A program made the position numbers and the translations under genes. Source: Drechmeria coniospora (taxonomy: Eukaryota; Ascomycota; Sordariomycetes; Hypocreales; Ophiocordycipitaceae). Taken from it: a stretch of 64,000 nucleotides of DNA. Shown piece after piece: positions 1 to 10,796 of the stretch. The number at the start of each line of letters is the position of its first letter. Positions within the stretch are counted from its first letter, which is position 1. Location of the stretch: positions 3,682,027 to 3,746,026 of the forward strand of contig NC_054390.1 of assembly GCF_001625195.1 (NCBI RefSeq), read 5' to 3'. The notes under the pieces were generated by a model. The model was not told the DNA's origin. It did not search any database and saw nothing but the letters and a program-made list of their open reading frames with translations.

Positions 1-45
1 AAAGCCGTCCACCTCGGTCGAGGAGGATTTCGCTCATCACCATTC

Positions 46-760
46 ATGGACGCACCACCTCTGGAGCTGCTGGATGAAATCATTTCCTATTCGCATCCTC
101 CTGACATGGCAAGACTCTATCTATCCGACAAACCGTTCCATCGACACATCGAACCTATGCCGTGTTGTTCGACCGCTGCCGCGCCGAGAAGCGGTTGTTT
201 ATGGAGGTGCTGACCAAGAATGGGGCAAACATGAGTGGTGGCAGGGACGGAGTCGTTTCTCCCCGGGAGCCCATGCGTATCCCCATCTTTGCAGCAGCGC
301 GTGCGATGGGAATATGTTAACCGGTGGCCATGGTACGATGGAACATTTTGTCGAACAAACCGTCAACATCAACCAGCTGGCCGTGCTCCAGTCGGATACC
401 GGCCATCATGTCGTGACACCAACGCTGTTCTATCCGAGCCCCATACGTTCGTGCGTGGGAAAGCGGTGAACAAAGTTCAATAATGCCTGTACGACGTACA
501 TGCCATCTCAGGGACCAACAATGCCGACGGTCGACCAAAATCCTACCAAGGAAACTGTGGGGGGAACCGTCTCAAATCACCAAGCGCCATCATGTGTGGA
601 AATTCTCATCAACAACTCATGAACAACTGGGACCTGGTAAGACTGACCGACGATGGGTTCTTCGACGTAGTACGACTTCTAGTTCGTCACGGATGCATGG
701 TAGGACAAACCAAGCGGGTCGAATCGTGGAAACGCACATGATCGACGATTTCGACCAAAA
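46..760 (+). pseudogene. Decayed F-box / ankyrin-repeat gene
   Basis: No single open frame covers this stretch, but pieces in successive frames read like a fungal F-box plus ankyrin protein. From the ATG at 46 the frame gives an F-box-like opening (PLELLDEIISY, then MARLYLSDKPFHR). A frame change near 160 leads to VLFDRCRAEKRLFMEVLTKN and then IFAAARAMGI, ending at a TAA near 318. A third frame carries VNINQLAVLQSD and VVTPTLFY. Near 649 another frame reads DDGFFDVVRLLVRHGC, close to an ankyrin helix pair. The order fits one ancestral gene broken by at least three frame changes and stops. Introns could explain some breaks, but I see no good GT..AG pairs restoring the frame. The window edge may hide more 5' sequence. 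The family is inferred from these motifs only. Confidence 0.45.
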
Positions 761-1442
761 GTTTTCCCAACGAGTGTGGCCAGTCAGAATGGAAGCGACT
801 CCTACAGTAACTACCTTTCACGACGTATGGAAGTGATGTTGACAACCACCATCTCGGATCATCATGAACAAAGGCGTGCCGTTTCTTCCCCATCTCGCGC
901 ACTGGGAGGTACACAAGGAGGGCTGTTCCTGCATCTCACCTGGGGGGGCTTCACCGCGATGCCAGGAGATGGGGTGCATCCTCCTTGTAGATGGACACTC
1001 CATGGAGCAGGCAAGAAAACGACTCATACAGTACTCATGGAGGGGTAAATACGGTACCTCTTGCGTACACTTTTGCACGGCTACAAAAAGTGGCTACGTC
1101 AAATTACCCTCCAGACGCATGTGATGCTTCGACTTTGGTGGTTGCCGTCAGTGCAGTGATGCTGCGGGGAGATCCAAGCCACACTTGCCCCTCCAGGGAG
1201 CCTCTGAGCGGAGATGCTCCTCGTTTGAGATGCGAGAGAATTTGACGAGGGTTTTCTTTCGCCGGATGTATGGCATTGAATGAGCAAAAAGGACAGAATA
1301 GGTTACGGAAGTGCTCTGTATCGAGAGGGGGAATGAGACGGGAAAGACGTTCATTTACCCATGTTCGAATCAAGTCTGGCAAAGGGCAACGCCTCCAGGG
1401 CGACACGTCAATCAAGGCCAAAACTGGCCTCAATGTCATGAA
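761..1442. other. No gene recognised
   Basis: Several short overlapping frames exist on both strands, but none has a recognisable domain, plausible splice structure or consistent codon use. It may be the decayed 3' part of the preceding ankyrin-type relic. Confidence 0.4.
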
Positions 1443-2290
1443 TTACTGGGTATTACGGAGTACAGAGTACTGTAAGTACGACTACAGTACAAGTACGGAG
1501 TACTACAAGTACTGTACTTAAGTACTACCTACAGTATTAATGGTAAGCCATAATAATACTGCACATCGGCAAGTGCTTGCCCCGACTCGCCTGGTACCTT
1601 GGTAGCACGTACTAGGTACCAAATAGGTAGTGCTAGATACATACTTGGTACTGTACGGAGTACGGAGTATGTAATTACGAATATTAAAATCCTAATGCCT
1701 ATACGGTAACTCCGTACTCATACGAAGGCACTTACTAACCTACTATACATGTGTACATAAATGGCCGCCATATTGTACTGCACTGCTAGGTACCTACATA
1801 CCTAGCACATACAAGTACAGTATGCACCTACTGCACCTACTGCAGCATGTACGGAGTATTCATACTTAATACTCCGTATCTGGATCCGCAGTAATTAGGG
1901 AGTACTGTACGCCTAGACGCAGGGAGGCCGCACCCAGAGTAGTGCCTCCAAGACACTCAATTGGGAGTGGTCAGGCCTGGACAACTATTACTTGTAATTA
2001 CCTGCACACCCCAGGTACACTTGTGCAGGGAACATGTCCTGCAGAGGCACCGAAGGACATAGAGTTGCGGTGCAAAATTTAACCATCCATTGGGCACCAG
2101 ACGCTAGAACAGACTCGGCAGTACAACTACTGGTAGTCTCTGGCCAGCAAACGACAATTGCGAGTACGAGTACTGTACTTGCACAGTACGGAGCAAGTAC
2201 GGAGTACGCCTGCTTCAGTACTTAAGTACACTTACACTTAGTTGCAAGTACTTACTTGCATTTGTACTTGTACACATGCCCCGGAAGGAG
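1443..2290. repeat. GTAC-rich intergenic island
   Basis: AT-richer stretch dominated by the tetramer GTAC and by permutations of AGTACTT, TACTGTAC and GTACGGAGTA. Both orientations of TACTCCGTAC occur. There is no fixed period, so it is a dispersed-motif island rather than a simple tandem array. No coding frame is credible. Confidence 0.7.
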
Positions 2291-3121
2291 TACGTGGTGT
2301 TAGTGCATGTACATGTACGAAAGTGCCTCCCAGCTGAACACGCCCTAAAGGCGGTACCTGCTTGTATTACACTTACAATGCGTGCATGCTCAGGTCGTGC
2401 ACCAATGTGAACCCGTTCAATGTCATCGCCATGGACGTGAGAACCAGACGGATCCAGCACTCGATGGGGACCAGGTGCTCCAGCCAGATTGCGGATCGTT
2501 GCTTGCTGCAAACTCGGCACCGCGAGCAAGTCGCCTCCACTGTGAAAATCAGCGGAAGCTCCGGCCAGGTTCCCCCATGGCTCCATCAGCGCCCTCTCTC
2601 ACTGGCTGGCCGCCTGAAGCCGCCCCCCCCCCTCCGCCCCCCCACCCAGCGGAGCGGTGGCTTCATTCCCGTTCTGTCAATTCCATCCATGCTTCGTTCC
2701 TTCCGCATCTGACGCCCTTCCCCAGTTTGGTGAAAATATTCCAAGTGTTCCTTCCGACGCCAAACCCGGCTCGCCCTCTCCTCCCATCATCCCATCCCTC
2801 CAATTTCAGCTTCGACACCATCACCATCAACCGCACCAATCGACAGTCGGCGGAGGAGAGGCCGTCGCCTCGCCTCTCTCTCTTGACCGTCCGCAGCCCA
2901 TCCTGTCCTTGGCTGGCGAATTCTGCCGAGCTCGACGCGGCCCTCGTTCGCCTCCATCAGGCCAGACCACGGCGGCCGTCACCGCCACGACGAGTGGCCC
3001 GCCCTCGATTCGTCCTCGCCCTCGGCCGCAATCGCCCGTCCGCCGCTTGCACCGCCGGCCCTGCCCCGTCGTCGGGACTGCCCGGTCTGCACGTCAGGAG
3101 CGGGAGCAAAACACGCTGCGC
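2291..3121. other. Leader and upstream region of acrB
   Basis: No separate gene seen. The acrB reading frame happens to be open from 2657, but residues before the ATG at 3122 are low-complexity Pro/Ser/His-rich and unlike the family, so this is treated as promoter and 5' UTR. Pyrimidine-rich runs lie at about 2620-2660 and 2770-2800. Confidence 0.5.
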
Positions 3122-6082
3122 ATGCCTCGCGCGTCCGGCTCGGGCAAGCGACAGCACGGCGCCGCCACCTCGCGCGACTCGAGGCACGATAATGGCCTTG
3201 TAGGCCCCGGGAGGCGTATCGCGGCCAAGAGGAGCCACGGAAACGCCGACGGCGCCGCCAAGCTGCCCGACGTCGGCGGCAACTGCGCGGCGTCGTCGGC
3301 GTCCCCCCCCGCGGCCGAAGGTCTCCACGACGGGCCTGCCCGCGACCATGTGCCGACGCTCGACGGCGGCCGGCCCGGTCACGCCCTCCGCCGGGGCTCC
3401 CTCGGCACCTTCTCCGAGACGTCTTCGGAGTCGTCGGCCTCCAACCTGGCCGTCAATGGCGCCCTCGACGCCGGCTCGAGCTCCGGCCACCGCCAGATCG
3501 ACGTCAACGCCACCAAGAACACCGACGTCCACCGCGACTCGGGCCCCCTCGAGCTCGCCTCCACCGTCGTCCGCTCCCTGCCGATCCAGGACACGCTCGC
3601 CATCCTCATCATCCTCATGCACATCCCCTACGTCTCCCTCACCATAGTCTACGCCCTCTTCGCCACGCTCACCTTCGTGCCGCCCGTCATGAGCAAGGTC
3701 GGCTGGAACGTCAATCTCGGCGACCTCATGGACGGCCTCGTCCAGATGCCCTCGCTCGCCACCACGACGGCCCTCGACTTCTTCTTCTTCCTCATCTGGG
3801 TCTTCCTCTGGCCGCCGATACAGGACTTCGTCCTCGAGTTCGCCAAGCCCGTCGTCGCCGTCACCCTCGGCGGCGGCGCCGACGCCAAGGACGGCTCCTC
3901 GACGGGCGTCACCGCCTGCTTCGTCTGGATGCTCCTGCACAGGCTGATGCGCTCCTCCAAGGCCTACTGGCCCTGGCTCGCCCGTCACTTTCCCGAGGGC
4001 TGGCGCCTGCCCGCCGTCCTCGGCCACCCGACGCAGCCGACGACGACGCTGTTCGACAGGAGGGACGGCCACGGCTGGCTGCAGAGCATGCTCGCCATCC
4101 ACATCCTGACCCAGGGCATCGTCCGCCACGTCCGCGAATGGTACATTCGGCGCGAGAGGTTCAACGCCGCCGGCGATCCCGAGTCGGCCAAGTCCTCGTC
4201 CTCCCCCGCCGGCGCCGGCAACCTGGCGGCCGCGAATTCGCCGTCGAGCGGCGCCGGCGCCGGCAACGACGCGTCCCACGACGGCACCTTCAACGTCGCC
4301 GACGCCGACGCCGGCCCCTCGGCCGTGCAGCATTCGGCCGCCACGTCCAAGCGGAGGCGGAAGCAGAGCGCCCAGGTTCGCATGCACCAACCTCTGTGGG
4401 CCGCCTTGGCGAGCACCAAGATCGTCGCCGTGAAGGAGTACGAGCTCAAGGGCCTCCGCGGACCGTCCAACAAGCACGACATCCACACGCTCGAGTGCGC
4501 CCCCTCGTTCGATCGCCAGCCGAGGCAGATCTGGATCTCCTACATCGGCAGCGACGAGGTCTGCTTCAACACCAGCCACTTCCCCGCCGCCGCCGCCGCC
4601 GCCACCGCCGCCGCCGACCGAGACTCGATGCCGCCTTCGGGGGCCGACGGATGCGCCTCGCCTCCGGCCGGCGTCGACACGTCGAAGCCCTTCTACGTCC
4701 GCATCAACAACGCCTTCTGGCAGCCGACGCGCATCGTCCCGGCCGACGGTTCGGCCGACGACGGCGCCCCGTCGACGCGGTGGGCCGGCGACATCTACGG
4801 CCTCCGACCCGCCTCCAAGTACGTGTGCGACTTTGTCGACACAGTCACCGATCAGGTGCTCTTCACGACGAGCATCCGCACTGTCAAGGAGCCTCTACGC
4901 CAGGACGACGCGGCGTCGCCGCGGCTCCCGAGCGCGCCTTCCCCCCTGCGGCCGGATTCGCCGGCGACGACGCTCCGGACCTCGATCGCCGCGGCCGAGT
5001 CGAAGCTCGCCGATGAGAAGAACCGGCTCAAGACGTGGCGCAAAGAGTGGAAGCTGCGCATCAACACGCTGAGGAAGGAAAACGAGCTGGCCGACAACCA
5101 GCTCTCGTCGGCCGGTGGCAGCGACGACAAGTTCAAGCAGAAGATTCGCCAGCAGGAGACGCAGAAGGCGCAGGCCGAGCGCGACACGGCCCGCCTCGTC
5201 GACCAGCTCAGGAGCGTCGACCACCCTCTCGAGCTGGCCGAGCGGAAGAAGAAGGCCGAGCGGGCCTACTCGGCCGAGAAGAAGGTCTTCGACGCGGCCC
5301 AGAAGGAGCTCAAGGGGCACAAGGCGCAGCTCGACGACGAGATCAAGGCGAAGGAGGTGGAGAAGTCGAACCTCAACAGCCGACGGAACAAGATCGCCAC
5401 GCGCATCGCCAAGATCGAGAACGAGCTCGCCAACATCGCCGACGCCAACAGCCGTGGCCTCGACGAGGCGGAGCGACGAAGGCAGGACCGAGTTCGCTTC
5501 TCGGAACAGGTTGCCACCATCGAGAACAACTACGCGGACCGGCTCGGCCATGTCGTGGCCGCCAACAACGGTCGGCGAGACCATCTCCGCGGCCTCCAGG
5601 CGCAGGTGCAGTCCTTCTCGGGATACCTGCCACCCCCCAACGGCATGCCGGCCGATGTCCACCGCGCCATGGCGCCCGAGCCGATGCGCCCGTCCTTTGC
5701 CCAGCCGGGCCCGTGGATCCCCCACCCCGTCGCGCCCCCGCACTATCCCCCCGGTCTCTGGCCCGCCTCGTCCGGCGGCGACATGCTGCCCCCGATGGCG
5801 GCCCCGTCCGGACCCCCGAGCATGGTGTCGTGGCAGTCACCGACCGCTCCTCTACCGCCGCAGGCTCGAGGGGCCAAGTCGAGAGGCCGCAGCTCGAGCA
5901 TGCTCAGCGACGTCAGCGGCTTCACCGAGGCGAGCGATGACGCCTCCGCATCCCCCGCCGCCGTGGTGCCACGCCATCCGGAGCCGGCCGTCGGCGGGAG
6001 CGGCGGCGATGCCAGCGGGAGCAGGGAAGGCAACGGCGGCGGCGGCGGCGGCGGCCTGGACGACCCGGCAAGCCCGACTTGA
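3122..6082 (+). CDS. acrB: AcrB-type ubiquitination-network coiled-coil membrane protein
   Basis: Single-exon gene of 986 aa. The start at 3122 gives MPRASGSGKRQ followed by RHDNGLVGPGRR, the usual AcrB beginning. Two hydrophobic segments lie near residues 157-190 (DTLAILIILMHIPYVSLTIV) and 217-250 (LDFFFFLIWVFLWPP). A variable Ser/Ala-rich region and a conserved central domain follow, then a long Lys/Glu/Arg coiled coil at about 620-820 and a Pro/Gly-rich tail. Known of the family: Aspergillus nidulans AcrB affects acriflavine resistance and interacts genetically with the CreB/CreC deubiquitination and CreD systems; its biochemistry is unclear. Length and domain order match full-length relatives. 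A poly-Gly run lies near the C-terminus. The frame stays open upstream to 2657, so an automatic caller may add about 155 wrong residues. Confidence 0.85.
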   Translation: MPRASGSGKRQHGAATSRDSRHDNGLVGPGRRIAAKRSHGNADGAAKLPDVGGNCAASSASPPAAEGLHDGPARDHVPTLDGGRPGHALRRGSLGTFSETSSESSASNLAVNGALDAGSSSGHRQIDVNATKNTDVHRDSGPLELASTVVRSLPIQDTLAILIILMHIPYVSLTIVYALFATLTFVPPVMSKVGWNVNLGDLMDGLVQMPSLATTTALDFFFFLIWVFLWPPIQDFVLEFAKPVVAVTLGGGADAKDGSSTGVTACFVWMLLHRLMRSSKAYWPWLARHFPEGWRLPAVLGHPTQPTTTLFDRRDGHGWLQSMLAIHILTQGIVRHVREWYIRRERFNAAGDPESAKSSSSPAGAGNLAAANSPSSGAGAGNDASHDGTFNVADADAGPSAVQHSAATSKRRRKQSAQVRMHQPLWAALASTKIVAVKEYELKGLRGPSNKHDIHTLECAPSFDRQPRQIWISYIGSDEVCFNTSHFPAAAAAATAAADRDSMPPSGADGCASPPAGVDTSKPFYVRINNAFWQPTRIVPADGSADDGAPSTRWAGDIYGLRPASKYVCDFVDTVTDQVLFTTSIRTVKEPLRQDDAASPRLPSAPSPLRPDSPATTLRTSIAAAESKLADEKNRLKTWRKEWKLRINTLRKENELADNQLSSAGGSDDKFKQKIRQQETQKAQAERDTARLVDQLRSVDHPLELAERKKKAERAYSAEKKVFDAAQKELKGHKAQLDDEIKAKEVEKSNLNSRRNKIATRIAKIENELANIADANSRGLDEAERRRQDRVRFSEQVATIENNYADRLGHVVAANNGRRDHLRGLQAQVQSFSGYLPPPNGMPADVHRAMAPEPMRPSFAQPGPWIPHPVAPPHYPPGLWPASSGGDMLPPMAAPSGPPSMVSWQSPTAPLPPQARGAKSRGRSSSMLSDVSGFTEASDDASASPAAVVPRHPEPAVGGSGGDASGSREGNGGGGGGGLDDPASPT

Positions 6083-6557
6083 TGACCTTTAGCCCCGTGT
6101 TGCGGGGGGACGGATGAGATGGCGGTCCGTAGTGGAATTGAGACGAGACATTTCCTATGCATCCAAGGGTGCCCGTGGCGCCTCTTTCATCAGATGCGTG
6201 CCGTTTCCTCGCCCCCCGGCCACGCTTGACCGCGGGGATTGGCAAGGCCGCTCTCAAAACAGCTCGCACGGCTCCCGCGAACGGCACGGCACAGACGGCA
6301 CAGCATGGCGTAGTGTCCTTGATGATGCGGTGCGAGCCTCACGGATCGCAGCATGCACGACACCAACACGTGGCGAGTGAAACGATGCAACTTGTTGGCA
6401 AATGGGAATCCCCTTGTATTCTATGACCTTCCATCACGGTGCCAAAGCTGTACTCGAGGTAGGACAATCATGCGACCTTCTTTTTTCCCACTGCCAAACA
6501 ATCTGTCATTCCTAAGCCATGGCCAGTCCCCAGGTTCAAAAGCGGACAGCAAGAAGA
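6083..6557. other. Convergent intergenic region
   Basis: Lies between the 3' ends of acrB (+) and the unknown gene on the minus strand. I see no gene or repeat; presumably two 3' UTRs. Confidence 0.5.
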
Positions 6558-7346
6558 TCAGATCGTCCACCTGCCCCTTTGACGTTCATGAGGAGCCCGG
6601 CTAAATCGCCGTATTTTCCCGATCGGGACGGTCTGGGCATAGGCATGGGCATGGGCACGAGTTGGCCTACTTTTCACCACCGCGGGAGGCGCAAGATTCT
6701 CATCCTGACGACACGAATTCCTCAGTTGTATACACATTTCGATCCTGTCCGCCGACGTAGTTGCCGCCGTAGTGGGCGGGAGCTCAGCTGCAAAACCCGA
6801 TGGGAAAAGACACGACCGCTGGCCGGCACGGGTTGAAATCCCTCTGTGCGAATATTTGGAGGGAGTACCATCTTCAGGTCCCTCGCGCGAATCCTCGTAG
6901 GAGGAATATTGAGCACAACAGGTTGCAAGTTCTTCAGGCGAATAGTAGCCGGCGGCATGACCTTCGGCGTGAGAAGCTCCAGCTTCATCGTGCCCACTGT
7001 ATTCGGAGGGACAACCTTCCGGATCAGGATTGGATTCGGACCATCCAACCGATGGAGACTCTTGGAACGGCTTATCGAGCGGATCTCTTGCGGCAACCAC
7101 TTGGTCCACCCAGTTCTCAGCACCTGCAAATGGGTTCCCTTTGAAATTTAAAAGTTCATCGATGTAAGCATCGTGCAGCTGGTCCATGACGCCACGAGGC
7201 TGCTTGCCATGCTAAGAATCGGTCAGGTTGCGGAAACGACGAGGCATGGGGCCTTTGGAAAGGTCAAGGTCGGCGTTTTGGGAAGTGAAATGACTGCCAC
7301 ATACCGTATTTCTCTTGGCCGGCAAGCCTTTATATCCGACGCCCAT
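6558..7346 (-). CDS. Unknown two-exon protein, 231 aa
   Basis: Model: exon 1 7346-7305, exon 2 7211-6558. The ATG at 7346 sits in a strong context (GCCACCATGG). Exon 1 encodes MGVGYKGLPAKRNT, then a 93-bp intron with GTATGT donor, CTGAC branch site and TTCTTAG acceptor leads in phase 0 into HGKQPRGVMDQLHDAYIDEL. The good start context and intron together argue for a real gene rather than a chance frame. The protein is polar, without signal peptide or membrane segment. Its N-terminal third looks ordered (ELLNFKGNPFAGAENWVDQV), the rest Ser/Glu/Pro-rich and probably disordered, with a short His/Ala run near the C-terminus. I recognise no family. It could be lineage-specific. Confidence 0.5.
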
Positions 7347-7640
7347 GGTGGCTTGTGATGGCACACAGACTGCTAGGGGTAGGATTGGTTCAGGAACGAG
7401 GCATTAGGTGCCGGTTCTTAGTTGATGGTATGTAGGAGCGGTGCGGTAGAATAGGATGATGAAGGGAAAGTTGGAAGGGAGAGCAGGTTGGCGGCCAGCT
7501 TATAAACCCGTGCATCTCTGGACCGACCAGCGTCATGGTTCCAAAAGGTTCTTTCAGGGTCATGGCCTTTCGAAACGCACTGGACCGGTGCCACTACTGG
7601 CATAAAAGTGAAGTACAGGCTGCATACAGACATCAATACG
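7347..7640. other. Upstream region of the unknown minus-strand gene
   Basis: Probable promoter of the minus-strand gene; no gene or clear motif seen. Confidence 0.35.
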
Positions 7641-8310
7641 ATCTGCATGGCAGCGCAGGTCCTACCACAGGGGGGCAGCGCCATCTTCTGCTTATATGGG
7701 GATGTTTGCATCTCCACGACACTACGGATGCTCCAAGGGCTCCTGGGGCCGAGCGGTGGATCTTGGGACCGACTGGCTTCATGCTTCCAGTAAGTACCCT
7801 GGGCATGTGTATCGTTTGATGTTCACCGACCGGACCGTGGCCGGCGTCTCGGCCCAAGGATGAAGTGTACGCTGCACATGGACATGAATACATTGTGCAT
7901 GGCAGCGCAAGTCCTGCCGCAAGGACGCAACACCTAATGGTACTCCATCGTCCACTTTGTGCCAGAGTCTCGGCACAAAGTGGAAGTGTGCGCTGCAGAT
8001 GGATATCAATACCTTGTGCATGGCATCGCAAGTGCTGCCGCGAGGACGCAACGCCTAAGGATCCTTGGACACTTATTGGAACGGTGTCAGTGTCTTGGCA
8101 CAGATGCACACTGCAGACATGTCTCAATACAATCCGCAGGGCAGCGCAAGTCCTTCCACAAGGATGCAACGCCTAAGGGTTGCTCGATGACGGCGCCGGA
8201 ACGGCGCCGTCATCCCGGCGCAAAAGTGAAGCAGGGACTGCAGACAGCCATCGGTAAATTCCGCATGGCAGCGCAAGTCCTGCCATGGGAACGCAGTAAT
8301 ACAAACTTGG
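7641..8310. repeat. Degenerate ~120-bp tandem repeat
   Basis: A diverged unit recurs with the anchor CATGGCAGCGCAAGTCC at 7646 (variant), 7898, 8019 (variant), 8137 (variant) and 8264. Spacings are about 252, 121, 118 and 127 bp, so a further decayed unit probably lies near 7770. Each unit also has a preceding GCTGCA(G/C)A..GACAT block and a following AAGGACGCAACGCCTAAGG block. The first and last copies share a GATGGGGATG(T/C)TT trailing block. Unit lengths are not multiples of three and frames shift from copy to copy, so it is not a coding repeat. Confidence 0.7.
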
Positions 8311-8335
8311 ACATGGATGGGGATGCTTACGTCTC

Positions 8336-8412
8336 CTTGCCACTCCGGCCACTCCGGCCACTCCGGCCACTCCGGCCACTCCAGCCACTCCGGCCACTCC
8401 GGCCACTCCGGC
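8336..8412. repeat. 9-bp minisatellite (CACTCCGGC)
   Basis: About eight head-to-tail copies of CACTCCGGC, one with a G-to-A change, directly after the last 120-bp unit. Confidence 0.85.
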
Positions 8413-8489
8413 CGCCGCCCGGGCTCTCAGGGCCGGGCTTCCCCTTCCGGCGCCTTGCCGCCACTACCGCTGTCCGCTGCCCCCATTTC

Positions 8490-8640
8490 CGTGTCTACCT
8501 ACCCACCTATCCGCCTACCCGCCTACTTGCCTGCCTGCCTGCCCGCCTGCCCGCCTGCCTATCTGCCTACGGTGTCTGCCTGCCTGCCTGCCTGCCTATC
8601 TGCCTACGGTGTCTGCCTGCCTGTGTGTCTGCATGACTGC
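8490..8640. repeat. Tetranucleotide CCTG/CCTA microsatellite
   Basis: Imperfect run of TGCC, CTAC and CCTG units, with a longer internal duplication of TATCTGCCTACGGTGTCTGC. Apparent Leu-Pro-Ala-Cys peptides in its frames are products of the repeat. Confidence 0.8.
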
Positions 8641-9589
8641 AAGTGTGCTGCAGTCGCAAAGGCTGCTTTTGATACCGTCTACGTGACTGACTGAATGTAT
8701 CTCTGCCTACCCAAGTGCGTATCTGCCTATTGATAGCTTGATTGTTTGTGTTACAGAGGAGCTGCCGAGCCGTCGCTGAAAATCGAAAGCGTGACAGGCG
8801 AACAGTACCCGCACGGTTGAGGGGGGTTGTATGGGAGCCAAAGGAGTTGGAGCGGCAAAGGGATTCGTAGAATTCTTCCACCTGTCTCCTTCTACGAGTA
8901 CTTCGAATATGATTTGGAACATCAAGCCATGTAATATGGTGCTCAGACAGACAGCTGGAGAAGGACGCGGACGATCATCGAGAGTGTAGCGAGAGGTCCC
9001 CTGACGAGGAAGAGATGAATATCAAGCGTATGAGACGAAGATGAATAAATGCAATCAAGGGAGGTTAGTTAAACGAAATTGAAAACCGGATGGGTAAATT
9101 GTCGTTGGATGCACGTTCCCTACCTGCGGCCCGAGAGATAGAAAGATACATGTTCGGCATAGGTTGCCTAGACGGGTTCAAGTGTTGGCTTTCAATATCC
9201 TCTCGCACCGGATACATGCTTCCCTATTAATGTCAACCGTCCGCAACGCTCATGGCTGGTTGGGCCTTGTGTCTACATCCACGTGACCGCGTTTCTGGGT
9301 GCCATTCATGTCGGCAGAGAGTAATCGCGTCGTCGTTTGTCGCCCCGGAGGTTCATCCTTCTACTTGCAATATTTCGCCATGGGCGCGCAACAGACGTGA
9401 ACAATTTCCGGGAGAATGGACGTTGGGCATGTTGTGCTATCAAATCAGCCGCATGCACCGGAGGGGTCGAGTCTCCCGACACGGTCCATGGCGTTGCCGT
9501 CGAGCCTGTTCGAGTACGATGGAGGGTGAAAATTGGAGGACGGTTCGGGGTTCGAAGTTGGATGTGGTTAACAGTGGGGTGACGATACT
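8641..9589. other. No gene recognised
   Basis: About 950 bp without a convincing coding frame, splice structure or RNA gene. Confidence 0.4.
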
Positions 9590-10565
9590 AAGTACAGGGA
9601 CAAGTGCTTGTAACGCATGTACTGTACTCCGTACTCCGTACCGTGTCAAGGAACAACATGGCATTAATAATCCAGCAGCTTACAAGTACTCCATACCAGT
9701 TGTACAGTATGCTTGTACAAGTACTTACGGAATATACTCTGTATTATTTCAGAACGCATTGCGGAGTACGGAGTTCGCCAACATACTCTGTAATATACTT
9801 ACTTTACAGTAGTTGTACGGAGCGAGTATGTACGGAGTACTTGCATAATAAGTACAGTACTTACGGAGTACAGTATACAGTACTTACTGTATAGTACTTA
9901 CAGTACTTAGGTGATGTACTGTATCTGTACTCCGTATAATACTCCGTACTTCATGTATGTACTTGTACTTACTCCGTACTCCATCTGTATGGTAAGTACG
10001 GAGTATTCAAAACAGGTATTCTTGATTGCGGATTATTAGTAGGACCGTACCGTTCGGAGTCCTTTCACGTAGGAAAATGAGCGCCCATGTACTTACTTAC
10101 ACTGCACCCCGTACAAGTAAGTTCAATAGCTTACAGTACACCTGTACGGAACAGTTCTGTAGGCGCAGTACTAACTTGCTGTGCAGCATGACTCCGGACT
10201 CCGTACGTGCGGCCCGACTGTCCGACTGTAGGTGAACACTTGCTGTACCAGACTGACATGGCTGGGGATAACACATGTATGTTAATAGTACTTGGTTGTA
10301 AGTACATGAACGTGCTCTAACACTTCCCAAGTACTTACTGTGCCGCAATTACTTCCTAGGTACCTAGTAGTAGGTTAGTAGGTACTAATACATGCATCAG
10401 CGCATACTTACAGAGTAGAGAGTACTATTAGTACTAGTACTAATGTATTACTTGGTACATGCACACACGCGTGTTGGCACACCTACGAACAAGTACTAAG
10501 TACTGACACATCTGTACGGAGTAGGTGTATTACTAGTACAGTAAAAGGTACTTACTTGCTGGCAC
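9590..10565. repeat. Large GTAC-rich island upstream of FHIP
   Basis: Nearly 1 kb in which GTAC, AAGTACTT, TACTCCGTAC and its complement GTACGGAGTA recur at irregular spacing on both strands, mixed with AGTACTAGTACTA-type runs. No open frame is credible. It ends about 230 bp before the FHIP start codon. Confidence 0.75.
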
Positions 10566-10796
10566 CAATGAGTTTATGGCGGGCAGAGGTACCTCACTTT
10601 GGCACCCAACTGAACGCAACCACAATGCTATAGTGCTCCACTGCAATCCCACGACGATAGGAGTCGAGCGGACCTCCCCATCGCCTCACTTGAGCCTCCC
10701 CTGTATTGCGCCCTTCTCCCCCCCCCCCCCCTCCTCCTCCTCCTCGTTTTCATTGTCCCTTGCTCTCCTGGAAATGACCATGACTCTGGCACCGTC

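Noticed and set aside
2657..3121. N-terminal extension of AcrB by 155 residues
   Set aside because: Low-complexity and unlike the family, whose conserved start is MPRAS-type at 3122.
2957..4579. 540-aa minus-strand frame across acrB
   Set aside because: Gly/Val/Asp/Arg-rich shadow of the sense gene, without motifs.
8317..8694. Repetitive plus-strand protein with SGH and LPAC repeats
   Set aside because: Made wholly of minisatellite and microsatellite DNA; no start context or conservation.
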